DNA of 64,000 nucleotides from Allantophomopsis cytisporea (Eukaryota; Ascomycota; Leotiomycetes; Phacidiales; Phacidiaceae): assembly GCA_024752435.1 (NCBI GenBank), contig CP103025.1, forward strand, positions 1,736,001 to 1,800,000, written 5' to 3'. A program made the position numbers and the translations under genes. Below, piece by piece: positions 1-11,400 of the stretch. Positions within the stretch are counted from its first letter, which is position 1, and every line of letters begins with the position of its first letter. The notes below the pieces were generated by a model. That model made no database searches. It was not told the DNA's origin and saw only the letters and a program-made list of their open reading frames with translations.

Positions 1-62
1 AGATGTCTTTCCCAAATGAGCAGTTGATCGCTGATTACGTTGCTAGAATGTTGAAGGCATAA
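1..62 (+). CDS. 3' end of an unidentified gene (partial)
   Basis: An open frame enters from the left edge and ends at TAA 60-62. The visible residues read MSFPNEQLIADYVARMLKA and look like an amphipathic C-terminal helix. The ATG at 3-5 is probably internal, because nothing upstream is visible. The piece is too short to assign a family. Coding status is inferred only from protein-like composition and a stop followed by AT-rich sequence. Confidence 0.4.
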   Translation, partial: MSFPNEQLIADYVARMLKA

Positions 63-408
63 GGTGCTTTTGGGATAGTTTGGGCTGGGTAGTACGGATA
101 GAGTGTATTTCTACAGCTTCTTGTGACATAGTCAATACCACGCGTCATCATTGAAGCCGATTTTGAAAGTGCGTTTTGAGTTGCATAATGCATCATTGTA
201 TGGGTGAGCAATTATTCAATGTGGCCAAGCTTACGCCTAATTATTCGGATTTTGTACATACGTATATTGACAAGTTCTCACTCTTGCTATACAGTATTAA
301 GGCTAAGTAGAGATGGAAAAACCCCGCCAACTCCGTTGTCCATGCATCAAGTTGTATACCACCAAAAACCACCCGAATAAGTTATCCATAATTCGTGATT
401 TGTATCCT
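63..408. other. Intergenic, convergent 3' flanks
   Basis: This is a 346-bp space between the 3' ends of the left-edge gene and the MCP1-like gene. It is AT-rich and probably holds both 3' UTRs. I see no gene, repeat or RNA. Confidence 0.5.
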
Positions 409-1379
409 TTACAAGCTTAAGAGAGGTATCGATGCATACAGGTTATCATAGCCACGAGCCATCCAACCACTTGCTTTCCCACCTCTTCCAACAATCCCGA
501 GTCCGCCCGCCATCCAGACTAAGGCGGAGATTAAAGCTACAGAATTAATACTCCACCACCTTCTCTTATCCTTCTTCTCATTAATCCTCAATCCCGATGG
601 GATAAGATCTAACCATTTTGCCGCACCCCAGACAATGTGGCCGCTCGCAATGCCTACAAGAGCTATATAACCCGTCCATGCAATCGCCGGGTGCTTCGCA
701 AACCCATGGCTGACGAATCCCAGCCCAATGCCCGAAGAGCCGCCCTCAACCCACAATGGCAAGATCCTGTTCACAAATGCGTGTCCAAACACCAAGGGTG
801 TGAGAATGTATCCCGCCACACTAATCCTGCTCATCGGTGGCCAGTACTTCTTTCGTTCCGGCCTGGAAACATGCGTTGCGCCATACCGGACGAGCGATTT
901 GTTACGGCGGTGAATTCGAAGCGCCATACCAGCGCCGATATGTGTGAGGAGAGGAACCGTAATAAGAAGCGGCTCAAGTGGAAAGGACTGATAATAAGGT
1001 CGAGTGAGGAGTAAGTATGGCTCACTAGCTGGAACGGAGCGTGTAATGAGTGGGATTATAGAGGTGTTGGTTATGTGGAAAGCTGAGAAGACGGTGAATG
1101 CGTAGGACGAGTAACGCTGTGCGCGAGTCACTATGCTATGTTAGTGACAAATTCTACAGTCGAATGGTATTTCATACAGTAATATACAGCACCATGGGAG
1201 CCTCCTCCAAGACTGAATGTGGAGGCTCTTGTTAGCGGCGAAGGTGGAGGGAGATCTGGAAGCTGTTTATCCAGACCAAGAGAGAGATCGAGAGTTGAGT
1301 CTATGGGCGAAGGGTCCAATTGCATTAAAGAAGCAAGAGTTTCCTGCGACGCCGTCGCAGCTGAACTCTGCCGATACAT
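409..1379 (-). CDS. MCP1: MCP1-like mitochondrial membrane protein (DUF1691)
   Basis: Two exons on the minus strand, 1379-1188 and 1116-409, give 299 residues. The 71-bp intron 1187-1117 has donor GTATAT, a CACTAAC branch site and acceptor GCACAG, and joins in phase 0. The N-terminal ~64 residues are polar and Ser/Pro-rich. The second exon carries several hydrophobic segments, including RISVAGYILTPLVFGHAFVN, a segment around AWTGYIALVGIASGHIVWGA, and a C-terminal one around SINSVALISALVWMAGG. This fits the Mcp1 transmembrane domain (DUF1691). In yeast, Mcp1 sits in the mitochondrial outer membrane and suppresses loss of ERMES/Mdm10 function in lipid homeostasis; that role is family knowledge. 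The gene is divergent from the zinc-finger gene, with 248 bp between start codons. The family call rests on remembered pattern, not on a search. Confidence 0.78.
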
Positions 1380-1627
1380 CCTGAGAAAACCGAAAATAAA
1401 AATATGTACAGCAAGTCGCCTTGGTGATTTATGTTTTTTTTTTTGCTTGCACTCTATTGACGTTGTGACTTGGCTGACCAGCGTAATTCATGCAAGGCTA
1501 ATTCGACCGGGGTCTTTTCTGGGGTAGCTGCGGTGCCGTTCCGCGTCAAACAAGACCATACAGCTTTGTTGCATTTCTAAAATCAGTTTCACCCCAACGA
1601 ACCTCAAGTCATATTGCACACGAAGCT
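1380..1627. promoter_or_regulatory. Shared divergent promoter of the MCP1-like and zinc-finger genes
   Basis: 248 bp separate the two start codons on opposite strands, so both promoters must lie here or overlap the genes. A T-run lies at about 1433-1443. No clear TATA box or named factor site can be asserted. Confidence 0.45.
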
Positions 1628-2241
1628 ATGCACAAAGTACGTATGCTCTCCAGATCTCCCAAAACCTTTCGGAGCTCACGTCCTTTGTACTGACTGTTCG
1701 CAGCGCGGGTTCACGAACCCGGCGCCCAAAACCGAAAGCGCTCGCGAGGCAGTGAAGTCATTTTATTGTACACCCAACCTCAATCCTCACGCCCAAAACT
1801 ACACATGTGCTAAATTCCCCAGGTGAACTATGTAGCAAAGGCTACGCTCGAATGAACGAATATGAAGCTCATCTGTCCTCGTACGACCACTCGCACAAGC
1901 AGCGGCTGAAAGACATGCGCCAACTCACGCGTGATCCAATGGCGTCTAGCAAGGCCCGAAAGGCGGAGGCCAAAGCAAATTCCAGCGCCGGTCTTATCAG
2001 TATCAAGCTCGGGGTTGAGAGTGGGACAGCCGGTGGAGGGTTTAAGAAGGTGGGTGGGGGTTTTAAGAAGGCTGGGTTCAAAAGCGCTTTCGCGCCTGCA
2101 GATGGTGAGCCTGTGGCTGTTGTGAAGGCTGAGGAAGACATCAAAGTGGCGGATAAGGTTGTTGAGGAGAGGGAGGACGTTGAGAGCGATACGGATGATG
2201 AGGGGTACGAAATGTACGACCCAAGACACCCCACAGATTGA
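1628..2241 (+). CDS. C2H2 zinc-finger protein of the GPATCH8-like finger family
   Basis: Three exons, 1628-1636, 1704-1767 and 1823-2241, give 163 residues. Exon 1 is only 9 nt (Met-His-Lys) and precedes a GTACGT donor. The exon 2/3 junction rebuilds a Cys codon and completes FYCELCSKGYARMNEYEAHL, followed by SSYDHSHKQRLKDM. This is a C-x2-C-x12-H-x5-H finger with the EYExHLxSYDHxHKxRL signature known from GPATCH8 and related nuclear proteins. Downstream are a Lys/Ala-rich helix, a Gly-Phe-Lys-Lys repeat (GGGFKKVGGGFKKAGFKSAF) and an acidic C-terminus (ESDTDDEGYE). No G-patch is present. A nuclear role in RNA processing is inferred from the family only. Confidence 0.82.
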
Positions 2242-2938
2242 GGCACGTAGCTGTCTCCTACAAATATAAGGTGAGCACAAGCTGTTCGCGTAGAATACCG
2301 CAAAACCGAGTGGTATCCTTTGAGCTATGAAATGTCCAGTGGCACGTTCCAGGCATGACTGACCAGAAACGGTTGGAAGGATCAAGTGGATTAGTCGGTC
2401 AATGCTCAAGTAGTCCGTCAGAATGGCCAGGATTCAAGTAATCTATGAAATCCGGAAGCATGAATTCTCAGCAAGTCATAGTCCATGGAGGGGCGTTCAT
2501 GAATTCTTTATCGACGGATGTACCATCGTCTATAAATACAGTTGCTCAGAATATACATAATTCAAATCAAATTCCAAGTGTTTCATGCGTGAAAACAAGC
2601 CGAAGTTATAGCCTCAGCTTACGGCCAAGTCGCGTGACCTCTGTCTTGGAAATACTACGTTCAAGCAGTTAACAATGATGAATAGATATTGCATGTTCTA
2701 TGCTACATGTGAAACCGTAAGACCTGCCGGAATATCAAAATCAAGTTGATGATCTCTTAGATATACTCTCTCAATCCCAACACCAGAACATCTAAGGCAA
2801 ATAAGTTTCAGAAAAAGAGGCCCCCTTCAAGCAACGTTCGATGCTCTTACAACTCCTAAGGATAAGATTCGCAAAATAGACATGTGTTGCAAAGCAATAA
2901 GTACAACCCGACACTAACATCGAAATTTCCTCTTACTC
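2242..2938. other. Intergenic, convergent 3' flanks
   Basis: This ~700-bp space lies between two convergent gene ends. It contains a duplicated short motif, ATGAATTC, at about 2460 and 2500. The 75-codon ORF at 2445-2672 has no protein-like signature. I see no gene. Confidence 0.5.
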
Positions 2939-5579
2939 TTACTTCTTTGTGGATGCATTTTTGTATAAAAGATTGTGCTCAGCCGTGCTGGGTGGATCGC
3001 TTGCCCAAGCGGCCTTCAACTCGTCTTCCAATGCAGCTCTTTTCCCCTTAATTTTTATACTTCTTCTTTTGAGAAGGGTCTTCAATACGTTGTAAGTTAC
3101 CTCGCTAATTCTAGTCCCGTGAGACTTTGTCCCGCTGTCTGATTTTTTTGATCCGTCGTCTACTTTTTTGGGTGGTGGTCCCGGGGCTGGCGGAGCTGAA
3201 GTTGTGTGTTTTTTGCCTACTACTGTGCCAACGGCTTTAACTGAAGAGGGTCCTAGAAGCGGCCCTGGAAGCGGTCCTGGAGGCGGTCCTGGGGCTGGCG
3301 GATCTGGTATTGTCCTACCCATCGACTCGCTCACAAGTGATGGCTGAACTGACACTTTGGCTGTGCTTGAATTCGACTTCGTTAACACTGAATTTGGCAC
3401 ACTATCCGCATCACCCTTGGTCCCAATTGATGTCGTGATCGATTTCGCAAGGCTTGATGTCTTGGAATTTACCGGATCTGTGGGTGGTAAAAGGGGCGCT
3501 GAAGTATCTCCGGCACTATTCTCGTACTTAAATGTAATGACGGGCCATTTGTTGTGCTCGATATTGATTTGGATGGTAGCGCCTTTACCGTCTGCTTTAT
3601 GTTCTTCGATCGCTATAAAGTGATCGATTATCATAATATCACTGTCTTTAAATTCTATGGGATCAACATGGTTTTGTTCGTCGGTACATTGCACTGGCCC
3701 GTTGTTGACCGAAAGCATTTGTCTCCAACGCTTGTGTTCCTTGTATTTTCTGTCCATGCGATGCTCATGTTGGATACATTGGGTTGTTATTAGGGTCTCC
3801 GGTTGCTCATGCTTAACGGCCGTAGGAGTGACATCTGGTGTTTTCAAATATGGGAGTTGCGTAGGGTTCACGCCTATTGGGACTCGAATCCCCCAGGGTC
3901 CTTCAAGTGGCGTAAGGAGTATTTCCTGAAGATAGGATAATCCACCATTCTCTGTCGAGCTCACATCCGCGTCCACACTCGCCACGGTAATATTCCCACT
4001 CTTACTGGTTTCATGAAGCTTCAACACAAAGTCGTTTCCGAAAGCTTCTCGTAGATAATGGTCGTACATTTGCAGCGGCTCAGAATCTGGGTAATCCTTA
4101 TCGTAGTCCATGAGTCGAGCCTTCAGCTGCTCAAACGTTCCATCGCATTCGATGCCCCTATACAAGGCCAATCGTCGGAGATCTTTGGACGAGGCATTGC
4201 TATAATCAATGGCCTGATCCTCGTCGCAAATGTACTTAATACCCCACGGATTTTCCAGAGCTTCAAGATTCGTACGTGGTACCAGCATTTCACCATAATC
4301 ATACATCCGTACCAAAAAGTTGTCATCTTTATCCGCTGGTTGTAACTGCAACACCACATCTCCTTTGTGAGCGTCAATCCGTGCTCCATGGCTATTCCAT
4401 TTCCCCACATAATTGTGCGCATTGATTATCCTGTACATGATAAGCTTTTTCGTCTTTACCGTTAACTGCGGAATGACTGGTTCTGGAGTGACAAAAGTAA
4501 TGTCATCATCCTCTACGTCTGCGAGGTTCTTCAGACTATCATGGGGCTGAATCTGAACCAGTTGATCAAGAGGCACCCAACCTTGAAAACCTCCGGTAGT
4601 CACAACGTAGATCTCATTGGTTGGCTGTACTCCATCTGGTGGTTTCGTGCTTGCAAACACAAACTGACCTTGCTTGAGTGTAACACGAGTTGGGTCTCCA
4701 CCTGCATCGACATTGCGAACAACGCGATACATTCCTCTGCGTAGACTTTGATCAATAGTTGCCAATGAAATCCAGCCTTTCTTAGATGCATCAGTATTGA
4801 TTATTTCAGCCAGCTGATCCGTATTCGGTGAAGGAGCCAGTCCCTGCCAATGAAGATTACCCGTGTGGTGAACCCACACAACCGGAGCTTCATGTTGTGC
4901 GCCAGGAGTTTGAGTATGTGCTGCCAAGTCGGTAAGACCTCCTTTTGCGTTCTCTGAGATAACCCCAAACTCATATCTTATAGGGGTCCGCTTATTGACG
5001 AGACGCAGAAGAAGCTGAAGCTGATGCACATAAAGATTGTTTTGTACTTTATAAGTTTTTTTCTGCTGCTGAATAAATTTCGCACTTGTCGCGGGCATGC
5101 CACCCAGTTCTTTTTCAAGTGATTTCATGATTGCATCTACCTCAACATCCCACTCCGGACTTTTCAGAATTGTTTTCAGATCTTCTTCATTTAAGTGTGC
5201 TGAAGGAGGTGGGGTTTCGTGTAAATTACGAACAGCTCGGAGGCTTGTTGCCAGCGCGCGTAATCCGCACAATAAACCAGCTCCCGAGGTATATTGCGGG
5301 GCAAACCCTTTTAGGATAAGTCAATTGATAGATTTCTTAGGATATGGACGTTGAAATTTGCTTACCCAAGGCAACATATGGCAGAAGATCTGGCAGTAAC
5401 GGGTTTGGATGTTTGATGGGATTTCCCCTAACAAGTCCCTTCTTCATCTTGTACAAGAGTTTTGTGACAGGCTGGGAAAGCGCTTGGTGGATAACTAGAG
5501 GGCGAAGAGATTAGACCTAAGTAAGAATATCCATAGGCTTCATAAAAAAAGTAGAAATAACAGAATACTTACATATCAT
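2939..5579 (-). CDS. Large protein with two SAP-like segments and a possible cysteine-protease-like N-terminus
   Basis: Three exons on the minus strand, 5579-5573, 5494-5366 and 5307-2939, give 834 residues. The first coding exon is 7 nt; both junctions use GTAAG donors and restore the frame. Residues ~50-65 contain TSGAGLLCGLRALATSL, with C59 in a setting like the nucleophile of OTU/Ulp-type cysteine proteases. H198 follows in VHHTGNLHWQGL. Residues ~220-300 and ~325-395 look like small beta-barrel (SH3-like) units. Residues ~417-449 resemble a SAP helix-turn-helix, and ~779-813 (ISEVTYNVLKTLLKRRSIKI onward) is a second SAP-like segment. Between them is a Ser/Thr-rich linker with Pro-Gly runs (PDPPAPGPPPGPLPGPLLGP). 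SAP domains bind AT-rich DNA or chromatin. The protease idea is inference, and the family is not recognised. An alternative start would shift only the first residues. Confidence 0.75.
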
Positions 5580-6512
5580 GATTCTGTATCACAAAGAAGC
5601 TGTATAATGAAAGGATCAAAGGGCCACCGTCTGACGAGGTCATAAAGGGTAAGGAATTGATTAAGAAACCGACTTACAGCCATCTTAGAAGGCATTCTTC
5701 ATATTGAAATTTGGGATGTGTGGAAGACGATCAATCAAATCGCAATGAATAGGACTTACGCTGCTTGAGTTGTTGGGAACAAAGAACAAAGAACCACGAT
5801 CGCCATTAAAGTTGAAAGAAACGTCTTCGATTTCTAGAGCGCCAAAGCCGTATTCGGCAGTCGTGAGTTTGGCACCTTAATAATTCTGAGGCATCCGGAT
5901 TGAGACCGAAGACCGAAGACCAAGACACGGGGAATAGCGTTCTTTGGTAATCTTTACCTTGCAAGCCATGAGATCTGCAAGTTGATATCAACACGTCGGT
6001 TCGAGATTCCCCGAGACATGATGCTGGAGAGATGATTCGACGAAGGCAATCATGCTCAGTTTAAAGCTCGAAATTCCCACTATAACAATGTCAGGATCCG
6101 TATTCTGCTGTCAAGAGGAATATCAAAAATAGCCTTGCAAAGCTAGAGCCCTCCACAAAACGCCGAGTGATCATCTGAAGTCTCAATACTCCATACTTGT
6201 CCAGATTGAGGGATAAAAATGAAGCATGAACCGGTCGAGAGAACGGTTCGGGCCAGTGTTGATGATTTCTGGATATTACCCCCATAAAATTTAGTGAAGG
6301 CCAAGCGGGCCATCAGCTATGTACTTCAACAATGCAAATAAGGGCATTTCGTCCAAATAGTATCATTAATAAACTATATAACTGGCTATATACATGAAGC
6401 TGTTAATTTTTGGTTGCAAGAATCCTGATAGAGGTTGGGTATCGTCTTTTACGCATATAAACAAGAAGAAGATGGGTGCGTATATTAAGAGAGTTTTGTG
6501 AAGGTAGGGTAT
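5580..6512. other. 5' flank and probable UTR introns of the SAP-like gene; carboxylesterase 3' flank
   Basis: On the minus strand, canonical GTAAGT donors occur near 5682 and 5760 with plausible acceptors, so the SAP-like gene may have an intron-bearing 5' UTR. Short reading frames here do not join in frame to the downstream exons. The 6300-6512 part is AT-rich 3' flank of the carboxylesterase. No further gene is seen. Confidence 0.4.
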
Positions 6513-8400
6513 TTAGAGAGTGAATGGGTTTTGAACCACTGGGTATGCAGGGAAGTACTCCTTGTAAAGAGATTGACACTTGCTGTTGTAGTCGGCGGTG
6601 TCTGCTGGAATGAACTCGGTGACGTTTCCTGGGACGCCAACAAGAGTAAGCGGACCAGATGCAGCAATAGCCTTGTCCCATCCTGGACCCGCAGAAGGGT
6701 TCTTGATGAACTTGACGAGCCAGTCATTCATGAAGTCAGCAACTTCTTGCCACTCATCGGTGACAATATCAGAGAAGTCGGAGAAGCAGGCATTTCCACC
6801 GTGGAAGAATGGAACCTCAGAACCATGAGATGGGCCGAGTCCAGAGATAGGGAGATCGCTATAGTTTCCGAACCATCTGTAGATCCAGGTGTCTTGCTTA
6901 GCGCTGCGCATGTCAAGAAGATAGTCTGTTGGGCAGAAGAAGCGAGCATCTCCATATTGTGCACCAGACATGTCGGAGTCACTCTCATAGTCGGAGACGT
7001 TGTAAGTTGCGAGGAGAGCAGAATCTGGGATGTGGGCGGAGTCGGCATCAAAAGTGTTGATCCTAATAAATGTCAGTTAGGTGATCAACTCTGTTTCAAA
7101 CCTTATTTATAGTGGGGTTTTCTTACCAGGAGCTGAAGTCCGTGTTCTCGGATCCATAAACGTATTCGAAAATCTTGCCCTCTTTATCGGAATTTCCAAC
7201 AATCAGTGGTACATGCGTAGGGTACTTGCCAGCAGCAAATCTGGCCTTGTAATCGCTAAAGCGGGTGATGTCGTCAATGACTGGGGTGAAGTAGGTGTTG
7301 ACGCTGCTGTTGAATGCGGTCGTCTCCAAGTCATACATGGACACCTTACGGAGACAGTCAATCTGGCTTCCGCTGTGAGTCTGGTTGCTGAGTGGGCAAC
7401 CAACAGAGGCAGCAATGTTGTCCAGAGCGACGTTCTGAGTGGCATAGCCTGGACCAGACTCCGCATTGGCAGACATCTCAACGGCACCGGCCAAGAAGGT
7501 ATTTGGGTGATTCCAAAGGTAATGATCAACCTGGACAGATCCAGAAGAGTGGCCACCAATAACGATAGCATCTGGGTTACCACCGAAACCGGCGATATTG
7601 TCGTAGACCCATTGAATTCCGGCTTCGACATCCAGGATTCCAAAATTCTGGGAAGTCTTTTGCCCTGCAAGCTCTTTCGAGTATGGAGAGGCGAAGATAG
7701 ACTCGCGCATACCCATGTTGACATAGATCACATCCTTAGAGGCAAAGTTACTTCCTAAACATGACGTTAGACTCATCTTTAGTCTCGAGACAGGCGTCTC
7801 GTATATAATCTTTCAAGTGAAAGTCACATGCAACGACTTACCAACAATCTCTGGGTTTGTTTGGGATCCAGTGACCATAGCACCACCATAAAGGTAGACG
7901 AAGACTGGGAGGTTAGATCCAGAGGATGGAGTCCAAATGTTGACATTCAAGCAATCCTCTCCCTGAGCAGAATAGGTCGTGCCGGTGATAGCCTGAGGGC
8001 AAGTGCTGCCTAGTAGGTCTTAGCATATAATACAGATGGCATAGATGGATAGCTACTAACCATAAGATGTTGCGTTGATAAAGCTTAAAGACTTTGGTGG
8101 TGCCTGAGGAGCTTTCCATCTGTCAAAACAGTTAGTATTGAGTTCAGCTTGTTGCTGAAGTACTTCTTACCTGTTGTTGCCGGCAGTAGTGGCGGCATAA
8201 GGAATGCCCAAGAACACATGGTTTCCAGTGTCCGGATCAGTGTAACCCTGAACAATGCCTTGGTTCGTTAAAGCACTTGGAGTATTGACTGTGACAGAGC
8301 CACTGGTAGAACTGCACGTAGTTCCACACTTGTTCGAGTAGAAAGCGGTAAGGGTTGCACCCACGCAAACCGCCTTCTGGATGATGGCGCCGTATCCCAT
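6513..8400 (-). CDS. Type-B carboxylesterase/lipase (alpha/beta hydrolase)
   Basis: Five exons on the minus strand, 8400-8171, 8119-8061, 8009-7842, 7754-7127 and 7062-6513, give 544 residues. Every junction has GT-AG ends and keeps the frame. Hallmarks are FLGIPYAATTAGNNRWKAPQ near the N-terminus, EDCLNVNIWTP (carboxylesterase B signature), a Y-GG-A oxyanion-hole motif, and the nucleophile elbow G-H-S-S-G with Ser222. These enzymes hydrolyse carboxylic esters; many fungal members are secreted. The N-terminus from the only in-frame ATG (MGYGAIIQKAVCVGATLTAF) is a poor secretion signal, so an unseen upstream exon is possible. Several N-x-S/T sites and paired cysteines suggest a secretory route. 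Substrate cannot be predicted. Confidence 0.92.
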
Positions 8401-11400
8401 GTTGATCTTGACTAAGGTTATGTGAACGAAGGGAAATCAAAGCGAGAGAAGAAGCCTGAGCGGGAGGTCGATATGATATGCAAAAGGCTGCGTTCAAAGC
8501 TAGGCTGGACTCAAATAATCAATATGGAACGAACGAAGAATAAGGAAACGATCTTCAAAGGAAAATGGGCGTCTATTTGATGCTCAGGGCTCTGCGCAAA
8601 ATTGTAAGGGACGGGCCCCTGAGGATATGTTTGCCATGGTCTAAATTAGACAGCGATCAGTTTTTGATGGTATTGATCCTGGGAAAAACGTGCCGCGTAA
8701 GAAAACCCCAACTGATGTGGTGAAGGTCGTTTATCCAATTACGCACAGCTGACCAGATTCGGCCATAGTGGATACGCATTAAATTCGCCATCAAGCCATG
8801 GCAACATTTGTTAAATCGGAGCAATCGGAGCAATACGAAAAGAGCTGCCAATACTGCTAACAAGATGGTCTGTGGGAAACATCGTACGCTGCACAAATTG
8901 GTCGTCTCCATCAGCCTCGGCTGCTCCGATTAAACGCATGCAAGAAGCAAGCGAGCAGAGAAGGTGACCGACCAAACGCGCTTAGAGAACCAACATATGC
9001 ACCCTCAATGTCTCAGCCGCCAGGATCTGGCCTTTACCACTGACTAGCACTGTGACCTTCAATCAAGGTTGATATGGATGCTGGCAACCAGTGGGGCTTT
9101 TCTCGACTTGTTTATGTTATGTTGTGTACGTGTGTAGGGGATTGGAGTGTCGGTGTTATAGGGCAACTGTTTTGATTACACTGATTTGCGATGATAGATT
9201 ACTCCGAGTGGATATTCATATGTGGTCCAAATTAACGTTCAGTTCATGTATAATCATGATGTAAATGCACTGAGTTGTCCAAGTACTTTACTTTCCTTTA
9301 TGGCGGTTTAATGTTGCATTTCTCCGAGAACATCACACCACACTATGGAGCATGTACTATGGAATTGTAGGACATAAAGTGTGCACGCTAGATTCCGTTA
9401 TGGTTAAAAAGATGGCTCCCGACTCCGACTTCCACTCTCCACTCTCCACTCTCACTCTCAAATACTTCATATACCTGTACATATCCAATACAAAAGTCTC
9501 AGTCCTTTTCTGACGCGGCAGGTTCGTACTTGAACCCATCGATGTTGTTTTACCAATTACCTAACCCGGAGCTGAGGTTACTGTCCCGCCATAGCTGCTG
9601 TGGCCCCGGATGAGTGGCATCTCTCCAACCCAGCGGAAGGATTTCATAGTGAGATCTATTCGGTACCTAATACGCTCAGTAGGCCAAAGGCACATCCCGC
9701 TTTTGAGGGGAGGGAGGCTTTTGAAAGCAGAGCGCGCGGCGTCGCTGTTTACGCTACATGCTCCCTAGTGGCCATAGTTCAAGAGCCTCGAAACTTAATT
9801 ACTGAGCTGCCGCGGCGCAATGCTCCACAAAACGCAGCGAAAAGAAATTGCAAGAAGTGTCAACAACGGGCTTGATCAATGCAGACATTGGTCTGGTAAG
9901 TAGTGCTTGTCGACACAGAGTTTTGGTTTGTGGTTGGAACTTACTACTGATATTACAAGCCCTGTTATGGAAAGTTAACGAGAGTATCAAGGCCCAAATG
10001 CAGGCCGTAGCTACTATGGCACTTCGGCATTCTGTTGTATACAGTTCGATGGGAGAAAGCATTTACTGAACATAATGCATAGTAATACGTAGGTAGTATG
10101 GCATGTCCCCCTCCCTCATGGAAACCCCGCGGTTCGTGGTATGCGCGGGAGACGCACGAGATTTTTTCTGCATATTATGCAGTGCATCCTTGAAGTCGAG
10201 CCCAGCATTCTATTTGTCTCGGGGGGGTTCAGCCCTCTTACGAGATTTCTTGAGAAAATCGGTAGTTTGGTTGCAGGGGATAAAGATCTCTTCTCCCCGG
10301 AGACTCATCCTTGATCACAAAAAGCCCTGCCTACATTTGAATCCGCAAATATTAATACATGGCATGCCAGCTAGCCTTGAGAGCGGAGAGATGTGCGGTG
10401 ATCGCCGCTGCTCGTCGCTCGTTTACACTGGTCTTGACATGTAAGATCACTCGATTACCAGGCAATGGGAAGCGACTCCACTATGACATAAATTTACTTA
10501 TATTCTATGATATGTGTATGTACAAGTAATGTATATACCTTTGAGTCCTGATAATTTGCATAGTTATGAATCTTCCTGTTTAGTGTCGAGGTGATTTGTA
10601 CGCATGATAGTCCAAATGGCATTGCGCTTTTGGAACCTTGCAGTAATAGGGGTCGAGCTTTGGTAGAAGACATGTTTTTTTACCCCATAGACGCATATCA
10701 GTTTCTTGGGACTTTTTCCTGCTGACGTACGAATTGAGCATTCTTGCCTTCCAGTGCCATAGTTCGCAAAGACAATCACCCCCTTAGACAGGAAGATATT
10801 GAAGATTTCAAGGCATACGAGTATGGCCAAGCTAAGTATTGTACACCATATATTGATTTTTACTCATTCAATGATTGTGTAGCTTGCTAGACCGCAGAAT
10901 GGCACGGCTCTGAAATCTCCGCGCCCTCCGCCATAGGACATTCGTTGCATCCTACCGGATATACAGGTCTGAGCCGTCGGGACATACCCAGATAGCACAC
11001 TGGTTTGTCAACATTATGTGATAGTGCTATGTAGCTCAACTATCAAAATTTAGTACTAAATATGGCGGGATATTAAGTAGCACGTTGAGGGGTTGTGGCA
11101 CTGTCAAAGCCTCACGACTTGCCAACTGCCCGTCTGCTACATAAGTTGACAGGTCGGCAAGTTTAATACTTAGGATCACACGGAGTTGCACACTATTCGG
11201 TCGGTGTCGTCTTAGAGCACGCCTCAGGCGAAGCCTAAGTGCAATGGCGAGACGGCGGCACAATTGTTGGGGAGAATTTTTGGAGAAGACGAACAGGAGT
11301 TGAGCGGGAGGGCATTCGTATCCATCAGTACTCCAATGTTCCTGCCCGCGTTTAAGCGTGGGATATATCTTTGAGAATATTAAGGCTTGAAGCTATCTAT

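Noticed and set aside
5580..5820. Possible small gene with MAVSRFLNQFLTLYDLVRRW, hinting at a CBP6/UQCC2-like start
   Set aside because: It stops after ~39 codons and does not join in frame to later exons; better explained as 5' UTR of the SAP-like gene.
5985..6010. tRNA B-box-like GGTTCGAGATTCC
   Set aside because: The spacing does not fit GGTTCGANNCC and no A-box or cloverleaf is found.
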